A DNA stretch of 24,559 bases from a virus. The position numbers were made by a program, and so were the translations under genes. This document shows positions 13,339-19,666 of this stretch, piece after piece. Location of the stretch: IMG/VR virus record IMGVR_UViG_3300006735_000240, positions 1-24,559 of that record. One strand, 5' to 3'. How positions within the stretch are numbered: position 1 is the stretch's first letter; each line of letters opens with the position of its first letter. The notes under the pieces were generated by a model. The model made no database searches. It was not told the DNA's origin and saw only the letters and a list, made by a program, of their open reading frames with translations.

Positions 13339-14014
13339 TTTCTTCTTCCTTATACAAGTTGTTAAACACACGCTCGGTATCCCAAACATAACCCACATCT
13401 TCTTTTGAATTGTAAGTATGCTGGTTCGGTCTGAAGTCTGGAGCGCCTTGCCCTGTTTCAAACCATGCAGGATGCGTAACGCGCACCCGATTATTTGGTA
13501 ACGCTACTATGTTACCTGTCAACTCACCAGCATCTAACAACTCTAGCACATGGCTTTGTTTGTGTTGTGCTGGGTGGTCTGCTACTTCGCTATCTGTATA
13601 ATCAACAGTAAAGTAATATTTAGCAGGATAAAATTCACCATCTACCTTGGCTATCCAAGGTGCAGGAGATGCGCGTTCAATCTTATAGACTGAATGATAA
13701 TGAGACATACAGTCCCAAGGTTGCGCTAGATAGGGTGGTAACTCTGTAGGCCACTCTTCATAGGGTACATCAGCTACAAGCGCTGTCAGAGGCATCCTAG
13801 CCCACATAGCGCCGCCATGTACGTTAGGGTCGTCAGTATCATCAGACTCACATCCTGTGAATATGACTTGAAAACTAAGAGTACGGTTGGGCATCGTAGT
13901 CACGGCAACCACCATAGCATGTAAAAATTCACCATGATATTCCTCTAGATTCTTAGTGTACTCTCTCCGAACCCACGCATTGAAGTGTGGTATATTTGAT
14001 TGTAAGTATGGCAT
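13331..14014 (-). CDS. Conserved phage protein of unknown function
   Basis: 227 aa. MPYLQSNIPHFNAWVRREYT, then FLHAMVVAVTTMPNRTLSFQ, VIFTGCESDDTDDPNVHGGA and WARMPLTALVADVPYEEWP form a compact alpha/beta protein. A central block has LPPYLAQPWDCMSHYHSVYK and the C-terminal half NRVRVTHPAWFETGQGAPDF, then NQHTYNSKEDVGYVWDTE. Aromatic and acidic residues are frequent, unlike its basic neighbours. I recall this protein from marine phage contigs beside head genes, without a name. No transmembrane span, signal or enzyme motif is visible. A weak GAAAG precedes the ATG and the stop overlaps the start of the Met-rich protein by eight bases. Confidence 0.65.
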   Translation of the reverse strand: MPYLQSNIPHFNAWVRREYTKNLEEYHGEFLHAMVVAVTTMPNRTLSFQVIFTGCESDDTDDPNVHGGAMWARMPLTALVADVPYEEWPTELPPYLAQPWDCMSHYHSVYKIERASPAPWIAKVDGEFYPAKYYFTVDYTDSEVADHPAQHKQSHVLELLDAGELTGNIVALPNNRVRVTHPAWFETGQGAPDFRPNQHTYNSKEDVGYVWDTERVFNNLYKEEENG

Positions 14015-14017
14015 TTA

Positions 14018-14263
14018 TCATCTTTCGGTTTTGCTCCATGCAAGATTCTCCTCGTATTGTCTACCTGTGAAATCTTCCCACATGGGTTTTAACATAGTAT
14101 GCAATTCATCTATTTTTTGACTATTAGCGTCAGTCTTTACAGCCATGATAGCTATATTCTTATCTACTTCTATTAGAGTAGAGGATATCCATGTAAGCCC
14201 AGCTACGCATACGCCTACAAAAGCGACGAAAAGAGTGCCTGTTATAAACTGTTGTCCTAACAT
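14018..14263 (-). CDS. Small single-span membrane protein with coiled-coil tail
   Basis: 81 aa from the ATG at 14263. The in-frame ATG at 14269 touches its GGAG and is too close, whereas the second ATG has GGAG six bases upstream. One membrane span lies at about 9-26 (TLFVAFVGVCVAGLTWIS). The rest is a soluble helical segment (VDKNIAIMAVKTDANSQKID, then ELHTMLKPMWEDF) with a charged end. This topology, a short span followed by a short coil, suits a holin-like or virion-associated membrane protein, but the gene lies far from the lysis genes. Function unknown. Confidence 0.6.
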   Translation of the reverse strand: MLGQQFITGTLFVAFVGVCVAGLTWISSTLIEVDKNIAIMAVKTDANSQKIDELHTMLKPMWEDFTGRQYEENLAWSKTER

Positions 14264-14547
14264 TTCCATCTCCGTCTTGCCTGACGCAACCTACTATTAG
14301 GATTCTTAGCTGCCTTTGGAAATTGTTTCATCTGACCTGCAGAACGAGCGCAGTATGATTTACGCCGTTTAGCAGCTTTACTACCAGCTTTTACTTTGCC
14401 TGTTACAGCGGTCTTTAGTTTGCTGCCGGGGTTGTCTTTACGGTATTTAGCAACACCTTTTTTAGTCATCCCAGCACCAGACTTAGTAGGACGCTTATGT
14501 CCTCCACCAATGGTGTGGCCCTTCATTGTGCCTTTTCGCCTAGCCAT
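14257..14547 (-). CDS. Very basic small protein (DUF6321-like)
   Basis: 96 aa with 31 Lys/Arg and one acidic residue. The blocks GMTKKGVAKYRKDNPGSKLK, TAVTGKVKAGSKAAKRRKSY, CARSAGQM and the C-terminal RLRQARRRWKC match the pattern of a small conserved phage protein family that I associate with DUF6321 (name from memory): T-K-K-G, N-P-G-S-x-L-K, K-R-R-K-S-(F/Y)-C-A-R and a final (R/K)-W-x-C. Its ATG overlaps the upstream stop by eight bases and has no clear ribosome-binding site; an ATG seven codons further in has AAGG before it. A DNA-associated or virion-packaged role is plausible from charge alone. Confidence 0.7.
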   Translation of the reverse strand: MARRKGTMKGHTIGGGHKRPTKSGAGMTKKGVAKYRKDNPGSKLKTAVTGKVKAGSKAAKRRKSYCARSAGQMKQFPKAAKNPNSRLRQARRRWKC

Positions 14548-15145
14548 GGAAAAAAGTCATCATGTCTATAGTGGCTATCGTGTATTTAACTGACATACCA
14601 TCTTCAAACAAAACACCGTCTGCCGGTATAGTTCTGTCTAATGTGGTGTTATCAGTTCCGATAGTGCGGGACTTAAACACTGCAGATCCGTTCTCTGGAG
14701 TATTATTAATAAACTCCACTGTCCCTGCTGTGCCACCAGATACTATAGAAAACCCTTTGAGTCTGATTCTGTTACTTCCGTTGATAGCTTCGGCGCAAAG
14801 ATCGCCTGATCCTACCGTGATGTTCGCTGCATACTTAGCGGAACATTCTACGGCACTTACTGTTAAAAACAACTTTTCACCCGCAACAGTAGCTGCACTA
14901 CCAGTAGAAGTTATAACTTCTGTCATGGCATTACCAAAAACATCTGTACCAGTTATTGTACAGGTCTTTGCATTATCCCCTGTACCAGCCGTGGTTACAG
15001 TGACATTTCTAGCACCGCCTCCAGCGAACGTGGTTTCCGCCATAGTCGCGCTAGTATCAGGTCTAGCGGCTGTAACCAAACGATCTGGATCTGATGCGTT
15101 TTCATCGCTGATGAATTTAGCTTTTATATCTGAGCTATGACTCAT
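14540..15145 (-). CDS. Beta-rich putative structural protein
   Basis: 201 aa from the ATG at 15145, which has AAGGAGA five bases upstream; a TTG start at 15160 is possible in frame but would lie inside that site. The protein reads MSHSSDIKAKFISDENASDP, then ARNVTVTTAGTGDNAKTCTI, TGTDVFGNAMTEVITSTGS and IRLKGFSIVSGGTAGTVEF: short alternating strands rich in Thr, Gly, Ala and Ser, as in decoration, head-fibre or tail-tube proteins. No membrane span and no enzyme motif. It follows a hairpin at 15166-15185 and overlaps the start of the basic 96 aa gene by eight bases. Confidence 0.68.
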   Translation of the reverse strand: MSHSSDIKAKFISDENASDPDRLVTAARPDTSATMAETTFAGGGARNVTVTTAGTGDNAKTCTITGTDVFGNAMTEVITSTGSAATVAGEKLFLTVSAVECSAKYAANITVGSGDLCAEAINGSNRIRLKGFSIVSGGTAGTVEFINNTPENGSAVFKSRTIGTDNTTLDRTIPADGVLFEDGMSVKYTIATIDMMTFFHG

Positions 15146-15165
15146 ATTAATCTCCTTCAAGAAAG

Positions 15166-15185
15166 GAGAGGGGTAATCCCCTCTC
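15166..15185 (-). terminator. GC-rich hairpin between two structural genes (possible terminator)
   Basis: On the minus strand GAGAGGGG pairs with CCCCTCTC around an ATTA loop (8 bp). The following bases are CTTTCTTG, a weak T-rich stretch, so it could be a leaky terminator, an attenuator or an mRNA 3'-end stabiliser. It lies between the stop of the 244 aa gene and the ribosome-binding site of the next gene. Confidence 0.55.
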
Positions 15186-15193
15186 TGTTAATA

Positions 15194-15928
15194 TTAGCCA
15201 TTAGCATAATCAAAAGCTGCACCGTGGATTTTAATAACCAACTTACCGGCAGTATATGCCGCGTCTGTTGCATCACCACAAGTCAGATACAAAAACTTTT
15301 TACTTAAAGCAGCTAAAGTTGAACCACCATCTGCTTCTGCGTAAAAGCCAAGTGTCAAATCACCATTATTAAGTAGAACAGTACCACTTGTTGTACCAGC
15401 GTTTTCTGCAGTAGTTCCTGTTGCTGAACAAACTAGATTTATGTCTGGATCTCCACCTGTTGGGACTTCTAAACAGGCAAACTCTATTAGATAAGGGATA
15501 CCATTTACTGCTGATGTTAGCTCTGCAATATAGGCATTTGCTGCGCCACCATCTGTTCCTATGACATCATTAGCGGCACCACCTGATGCTAGTCCACCAT
15601 GTAGATCAACAAGAATTGTTGTTGTGATGTCGCCACCAATCTTAGTAATAAATGTATTTATAGCGGCATCTGCAATACCGGAACCGTGTGCGTTTGGTGT
15701 GATGTTAAAGATTGTGGCTGCTGTGCCTAAGCTGGCATTGTTTGCGCCAACTGTTGTTCCTGCTGCAACGATGTTGTCTCTACCAGATGTAGCGACTTTT
15801 TGAACTTCAAGAACGCCTCCGCTAGTAGCATTTAACTGTTCTGTAAAAGTTCCTAGAGTAGAACTCTTAGTTACAACTTTAAATCCATTTTCGGAGCGTA
15901 CTGCACCGTTAAAGGTAGTATTAGCCAT
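15194..15928 (-). CDS. Beta-rich putative virion structural protein
   Basis: 244 aa. The N-terminus NTTFNGAVRSENGFKVVTKS is one I recognise from a structural protein of marine phages found just after the major capsid gene. The body is low in charge and rich in Gly, Ala, Thr and Asn (IVAAGTTVGANNASLGTAAT, ITTTILVDLHGGLASGGAAN), with strands such as LTLGFYAEADGG and KLVIKIHGAAFDYANG at the end. Probably a decoration or head-fibre protein. It is bracketed by hairpins: the capsid-gene terminator before it and the 15166-15185 hairpin after it. AGGAG lies six bases before the ATG, at the foot of another hairpin (15937-15963). Confidence 0.7.
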   Translation of the reverse strand: MANTTFNGAVRSENGFKVVTKSSTLGTFTEQLNATSGGVLEVQKVATSGRDNIVAAGTTVGANNASLGTAATIFNITPNAHGSGIADAAINTFITKIGGDITTTILVDLHGGLASGGAANDVIGTDGGAANAYIAELTSAVNGIPYLIEFACLEVPTGGDPDINLVCSATGTTAENAGTTSGTVLLNNGDLTLGFYAEADGGSTLAALSKKFLYLTCGDATDAAYTAGKLVIKIHGAAFDYANG

Positions 15929-15936
15929 GTCAATCT

Positions 15937-15963
15937 CCTGTCGTGGCTAGTGTCAGCCACAGG
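15937..15963 (-). promoter_or_regulatory. 5' hairpin overlapping the ribosome-binding site of the 244 aa gene
   Basis: On the minus strand TGGCT pairs with AGCCA around a GACACT-type loop, and an outer CCTG pairs with CAGG; the latter is the start of the CAGGAG ribosome-binding site of the gene at 15928. If the outer stem forms, it would cover part of the site. Confidence 0.4.
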
Positions 15964-15994
15964 ATGCGGCTGTCAGGAATAATTCATCGTATAG

Positions 15995-16027
15995 TAAAAA
16001 GAGGGGAGTAGCAAGCCACCCCCCTCT
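15995..16027 (-). terminator. Strong rho-independent terminator after the major capsid gene
   Basis: Reading the minus strand, AGAGGGGGGTGGC and GCTACTCCCCTCT pair over about 12 bp with a four-base CTTG loop (two G-U pairs), followed at once by a run of T. The stem begins 8 bases after the TAA of the major capsid gene. Only part of the transcripts may stop here, since the following structural genes have no clear promoter of their own in the 66 bases that follow. Confidence 0.88.
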
Positions 16028-16034
16028 AATCCAG

Positions 16035-16943
16035 TTATGCTCCGGGTGAACCGAAGATACCCAACGGGTCAGATACACCGAACGAGTAACGCTCACGGGC
16101 TTTGTACCGGCTGTTGCCAGTGCTAAAGTCAGCATCCATAGCGGTAGTCATTGGACTACGTGTGAAGTGCTTGAGGCCGTTTGGAACGTCAGTCATAAGG
16201 AAGAAAGCGTCTGTATCAGTCAAGTAGTGATTGATTACATAGCCTTCTGGGATAGAACCATTATTGCGAAGTGCATTAAGGTCGTTATCCGCTGTACCTA
16301 CACGTCCTTCAGTTTCTAACAAACGAGTTGCCACAAACTGTAGATTCGGTGGAATAACTAACTTGCGTGGTCTAGCAGCAATCAGCAAACCGCGCTCGTC
16401 AGTCCAACCAGCGATCTGAATAACGGCGGCTTCAAGAGAAGTCTCGTTAAGGTCAGCTGCAACTGCAGGCTCATTAGAGTTTGTACCACCATTTACAAGT
16501 GGATGGTCAGTAGCACACAGAGACTTACCATCTCCATATGTAGTGCCAGCAGCAAAAGCATTATTCAGGATAGTTGCTGCCTTAACTTGTTTTGTGTATG
16601 CCATCGCACGAGCCAGTGCTTTAGTATAACGAGATGACAGTGAGTCATACAGGTTATCTTCAATAGCCTCTTCAGTAATTGAAAAGCCCATTGCAACTGT
16701 TTCGTGTGAATAGCGAGCGGTGAACGCCTCTTGTGCATTGTCATATTCGATGGCAGAGCCTTCGTTTTTGACTGGTGCTGCTGAGAAGCCCGATAATTTG
16801 GTCTCCTCTTCAAAAGATCTATCAGAAGTCTCTGATTCAAAGATCTCTGCGTGTTCTTCACCGTACTTTGCGTACTCCAATCCGAACAAAGCGTTCAGGC
16901 CGGGAAGGAGTTCTTTAAGTAGTTGTGCGCGTGAAATAGCCAT
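16035..16943 (-). CDS. Major capsid protein (HK97-fold type)
   Basis: 302 aa. Builds the icosahedral shell. The sequence has the expected elements: an N-terminal helical arm (AISRAQLLKELLPGLNALFG), an extended loop (LSGFSAAPVKNEGSAIEYDN), a spine-helix region YTKALARAMAYTKQVKAATI (about 105-124), the P-domain strand RPRKLVIPPNLQFVATRLLE (about 197-216) and the terminal KARERYSFGVSDPLGIFGSP. It resembles Mu gpT-type head subunits and the capsid proteins of marine podovirus-like phages. It has the strongest ribosome-binding site in the window, AAGGAGGA seven bases before the ATG, as suits a protein made in hundreds of copies. It follows a scaffold gene and a capsid-associated gene, and is followed by the terminator at 15995-16027. 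Confidence 0.92.
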   Translation of the reverse strand: MAISRAQLLKELLPGLNALFGLEYAKYGEEHAEIFESETSDRSFEEETKLSGFSAAPVKNEGSAIEYDNAQEAFTARYSHETVAMGFSITEEAIEDNLYDSLSSRYTKALARAMAYTKQVKAATILNNAFAAGTTYGDGKSLCATDHPLVNGGTNSNEPAVAADLNETSLEAAVIQIAGWTDERGLLIAARPRKLVIPPNLQFVATRLLETEGRVGTADNDLNALRNNGSIPEGYVINHYLTDTDAFFLMTDVPNGLKHFTRSPMTTAMDADFSTGNSRYKARERYSFGVSDPLGIFGSPGA

Positions 16944-16950
16944 TATCTAC

Positions 16951-16958
16951 TCCTCCTT
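16951..16958 (-). promoter_or_regulatory. Full-length ribosome-binding site of the major capsid gene
   Basis: AAGGAGGA on the minus strand, seven bases before the ATG at 16943. It overlaps the TAA of the upstream gene (16957-16959). No other gene in the window has as complete a match to the 3' end of 16S rRNA. Confidence 0.75.
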
Positions 16959-17589
16959 ATACGCCAGCGGTTTGCTGATAACGTTGATAACCCTGTGTAA
17001 GTTTAACAATAAACTCAACAAAATTACCGTCACTATTCTTGGTGTCAGGAACGACATCAACAACGGTGATAGGCAGGATTGTTGCTACATTGTTAATAAA
17101 TACACCCATACGACTGTTACCTGACGCTGTTACACCAGTGTTAAGCACAAGCTCCGCATTACAGGAGATTGCATTAGCACGGCTTACAAACGCAGGAAGC
17201 AGTCCTGAAGAAGCGCCATCAGCAGTGGCACCTGTACAGTTTACTACTTTAAACAGTACATTAGGGTCGTCACATACATATGCCTCAATATCGTCGGCTA
17301 CTATGCTGCCGGGATAGCTTTGGCGAAATGTCAACTGGTTCGTATTAGGATCAGTGTAACTTACACCCATAAACACACCAATAACACCGGCCACTACAGA
17401 AGTATTGTTCTGCAATGTGGTGATAATGATGGTTCCATCGTTCTTATACTGCACCACATCTCCATAGAAAAGGGCTGTGCTGTAGTTTGAAGCGATGGGG
17501 ATCTTACGTGTAGAACCCGCATAGCTATGACCACCAATCATTCCGATTGGGCGGAGGCCATATGGGGCATCAATGGTAGGATATGCCAT
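16957..17589 (-). CDS. Capsid-associated structural protein (decoration/stabiliser candidate)
   Basis: 210 aa. MAYPTIDAPYGLRPIGMIGG at the N-terminus (PYGLRPI, G-x-x-Y-A-G) is a block I know from a protein next to the major capsid gene in many marine podovirus-like phages. The body is beta-rich (YSTALFYGDVVQYKNDGTII, VAGVIGVFMGVSYTDP), with an uncharged middle and the C-terminal GNFVEFIVKLTQGYQRYQQT. No enzyme motif. Position between the scaffold/149 aa genes and the capsid gene suggests a decoration, portal-vertex or assembly protein. TGGAG lies eight bases before the ATG and the gap to the upstream gene is 32 bases. Confidence 0.68.
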   Translation of the reverse strand: MAYPTIDAPYGLRPIGMIGGHSYAGSTRKIPIASNYSTALFYGDVVQYKNDGTIIITTLQNNTSVVAGVIGVFMGVSYTDPNTNQLTFRQSYPGSIVADDIEAYVCDDPNVLFKVVNCTGATADGASSGLLPAFVSRANAISCNAELVLNTGVTASGNSRMGVFINNVATILPITVVDVVPDTKNSDGNFVEFIVKLTQGYQRYQQTAGV

Positions 17590-17621
17590 CTATTTGTCTC
17601 CAGATAACAAAGGTTTTTAAA

Positions 17622-18071
17622 TTAACCCCCCGAGCCAAAAGTAACTTTTGTTTTACGCTCATGAAAGAGCGGCATCCGAGGATCGTTTTCTCTCATAAGG
17701 TTGTTGTCAACTGACTGCATCTGGCCTTGCGTTTGTTGTTCGTAATACGCCGTGCGTTCTGCAATAAGTTCTTCTGGAGCTTTACAAAGAATAAGACCAC
17801 CAATTACAACATTATCTTTGAACTTTTCGTTCTCAATAGTAACTACTGTAATTTCGGGGTGATCTGAAGCTTTTACAGGCTCCCAACCTTCACGAAATTT
17901 TGAAGAAACATTAGTGGCGTCAGTTTGCCCCTGCGTGGCGACTCTAATCCAGCGAAATGCGTAACCCGGCTCGGGATTCGGTGAGGGCAAGGTCTCTGGC
18001 CTTTGCCAAGCTCTAGTACGGGTCGTTTTTTCACGAGTGGTCTGTTCACGTTCTATACGGTTTTCAGCCAT
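17622..18071 (-). CDS. Conserved head-gene-cluster protein of unknown function
   Basis: 149 aa. A basic, Thr/Arg-rich N-terminus (MAENRIEREQTTREKTTRTR) is followed by a small globular core: GYAFRWIRVATQGQTDATNV, KFREGWEPVKASDHPEITVV and NVVIGGLILCKAPEELI. A helix (ELIAERTAYYEQQTQGQMQS) and a Gly-rich end complete it. I recall this FRWIR ... REGWEPV pattern from marine phage head genes, without a named function. It is translationally coupled to the scaffold gene by a one-base TAATG overlap with GAGGA upstream, and precedes the capsid genes, so it probably helps head assembly. Confidence 0.65.
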   Translation of the reverse strand: MAENRIEREQTTREKTTRTRAWQRPETLPSPNPEPGYAFRWIRVATQGQTDATNVSSKFREGWEPVKASDHPEITVVTIENEKFKDNVVIGGLILCKAPEELIAERTAYYEQQTQGQMQSVDNNLMRENDPRMPLFHERKTKVTFGSGG

Positions 18072-19087
18072 TAGTTTTTCCTCATTTCTTCTGCAACCTT
18101 TTGGGCGTATAATTCTAAGGGAACTCCAAGTCGTTTAGCTATAGCTACTTGTGTTTGCGTTAGTTTGACCTTTTTAGGTGCTACGCTCCGCGTTGCGGGA
18201 GCAACCACATTAGCTTGTTTCGGCTTCTCAACCTCTACTTCCTCTGTAGTGTCCTCAAAATTATCTGGGAACACTTGGCGCATACGAGCGTTTAACTTCT
18301 CGTAGTAGTCGTCGCTTCCGATAACAACGTTATCTTTAGCTAGTTTATTATGCACACCCATGGCGAAACTTGTCATTTCATCGTCAGATCCAAACCACGG
18401 ATTGGACGATGCCCACTCTGTAGCTTTTGGATCTGCCACCGGTTGGGTGGGTTCTGGTAACACATTAACAGGAGTTTCTTCTTCCTGTAAAGCCGGAAGT
18501 TTGAAATTATTTATCCTATCAGCTTTAATCTTAACAGCGGTTAGCTTTTCTTGTGCTTCCACGACTGCTTCTGCGTCACCAGACTCATATGCTTCCTTAT
18601 AACCTGCTTTAGCAGCATTTATTTCAGCCTCAACAGATTTTTTAGCTTGATCAAGCATGGTTGACTGATTTTTACCAACCGTGCCTTTTAATTCTTTGTT
18701 TTCATCAACAAGGCGTTGAGCAAGTGATTCTAACTCTTGTCTTTCGCGCTGTGCTTTTTCTTTTTCACGACGTTCATCATGGTAGCCTTTACTGAAGTGC
18801 TTAATTCTGTTGCGAACTTTATCAGAGTATTCATCAAGTTCTTCATCAGTGACATCAGCTGGCGGCTCAGAAGCTTTGCGGTTTCTATCAGCTTCTGGAG
18901 TATCATTAACGACTTCAATCTCAAGTTGGTCATCATTATTATTATCTGCACTCGCAGGTTCTGGGTCAGACTTCTTAGCTGCTTTACCAGAAACATCAAC
19001 TTCAATTGCATCTGAACTCTCCACTTCTATTTCTGGTTTTGTACCTTTTTCATCAGGAAACTCATACTCAACTTTTTGAAACGCCAT
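18071..19087 (-). CDS. Putative scaffolding protein
   Basis: 338 aa with the usual design of a scaffold: an acidic, low-complexity N-terminus (1-95, rich in Glu, Asp, Ser and Asn), a long charged coiled-coil-like helix (about 85-150, HFSKGYHDERREKEKAQRER and the next helix) and a second Lys/Ala-rich helix, a Pro-rich segment, and a basic C-terminal end (KKVKLTQTQVAIAKRLGVPL, then a helix ending EEMRKN). In related phages the basic C-terminus contacts the capsid protein and the scaffold leaves the procapsid before packaging. It lies between the portal group and the capsid gene, as in many podovirus heads. The ATG has AGGAG six bases upstream. Confidence 0.75.
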   Translation of the reverse strand: MAFQKVEYEFPDEKGTKPEIEVESSDAIEVDVSGKAAKKSDPEPASADNNNDDQLEIEVVNDTPEADRNRKASEPPADVTDEELDEYSDKVRNRIKHFSKGYHDERREKEKAQRERQELESLAQRLVDENKELKGTVGKNQSTMLDQAKKSVEAEINAAKAGYKEAYESGDAEAVVEAQEKLTAVKIKADRINNFKLPALQEEETPVNVLPEPTQPVADPKATEWASSNPWFGSDDEMTSFAMGVHNKLAKDNVVIGSDDYYEKLNARMRQVFPDNFEDTTEEVEVEKPKQANVVAPATRSVAPKKVKLTQTQVAIAKRLGVPLELYAQKVAEEMRKN

Positions 19088-19096
19088 TATTAACTC

Positions 19097-19474
19097 CTAA
19101 ACTTTGCAAATTCCACGAGGGTCAGGAATGACCGCTTCTATAGAATCGTCGTTCATCAAACGAAACTCTTTGCCGTTGACCTTAAAACGAGTGCCAGTAT
19201 TCATACGGAACATCACATAGTCACCAACCTTACACCATGCGCCTGTAGGGAATCGCTCTTTGTCGCTATAGGCGGCATCACCCATATCAATGACTACACC
19301 CATAATAGACATGATGTATTCTTTGTGTTTTTCACTGTCAGTTTTTAAGAGAGTGCTACCCTCGTAATAATCACTTATATCAGGCAGTGCTATCAATAAA
19401 CGATAGCCACAAGGTTTAGGTAGTTGTGCGTCCCAATCTTCGTCAGGAGTAATTTTTTTAACTGCTTCAGTCAT
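19097..19474 (-). CDS. GroES-like co-chaperonin (Cpn10 family)
   Basis: 125 aa. Three ATGs stand in a row; the third (19474) is favoured because GGAAG lies six bases before it but touches the first. The core matches the GroES beta-barrel: PCGYRLLIALPD (like the R-V-L-V strand of GroES), GVVIDMGDAAYS (G-x-V-x-x-V/M-G), WCKVGDYVMFRMNTG (V-K-V-G-D-x-V-x-F), KVNGKEFRLMNDD and a final IEAVI strand. The segment EGSTLLKTDSEKHKEY corresponds to the GroES mobile loop, including a hydrophobic T-L-L. It would cap a host GroEL to fold phage proteins such as the capsid protein, as T4 gp31 does. Neighbours are portal and scaffold. A proper GroEL partner was not seen in the window. Confidence 0.82.
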   Translation of the reverse strand: MTEAVKKITPDEDWDAQLPKPCGYRLLIALPDISDYYEGSTLLKTDSEKHKEYIMSIMGVVIDMGDAAYSDKERFPTGAWCKVGDYVMFRMNTGTRFKVNGKEFRLMNDDSIEAVIPDPRGICKV

Positions 19475-19664
19475 CATCATCTTCCATATAATTGCGCGAG
19501 AGGTCTGTTACATAATTTTTGCAGGCATCTAGACCCCGTATCATGCCCGTTATCTCCTTGTACTGAGGGAAGTCTTTGGCTCCGCCCCCTCCAAGAAACT
19601 GTAATGCTGTAGATTTATCTTCATCTAGTTTTTCAATAAGCACGTCAAAGACGGTTTTAGCCAT
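19467..19664 (-). CDS. Small acidic-tailed protein next to the portal gene
   Basis: 65 aa. A helix-rich protein: MAKTVFDVLIEKLDEDKSTA, a Gly-rich turn (GGGGAKDF), a second helix (YKEITGMIRGLDACKNYVTD) and an acidic tail EDDDD. I know this pattern from a small gene next to the portal in marine podovirus-like phages; its role is unknown, though a size and position like this would suit a small head-assembly or portal accessory protein. AAAGAGA stands before the ATG, which is two bases after the portal stop. It overlaps the co-chaperonin start region by eight bases or more. Confidence 0.65.
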   Translation of the reverse strand: MAKTVFDVLIEKLDEDKSTALQFLGGGGAKDFPQYKEITGMIRGLDACKNYVTDLSRNYMEDDDD

Positions 19665-19666
19665 AG

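Noticed and set aside
13339-13461. N-terminal extension of the Met-rich protein to 13461
   Set aside because: The extra 41 codons overlap the upstream gene by over 120 bases and lack the MARED-type basic start; the ATG at 13338 has a ribosome-binding site.
15964-15995. Possible promoter (TATACGAT-like sequence) after the terminator
   Set aside because: No matching -35 element and the sequence context is AT-rich by chance; not convincing enough to list as a promoter.
15953-16135. A 60-codon minus-strand frame across the capsid-gene terminator
   Set aside because: It runs in a different frame through the end of the capsid gene and the terminator stem, with no family resemblance.
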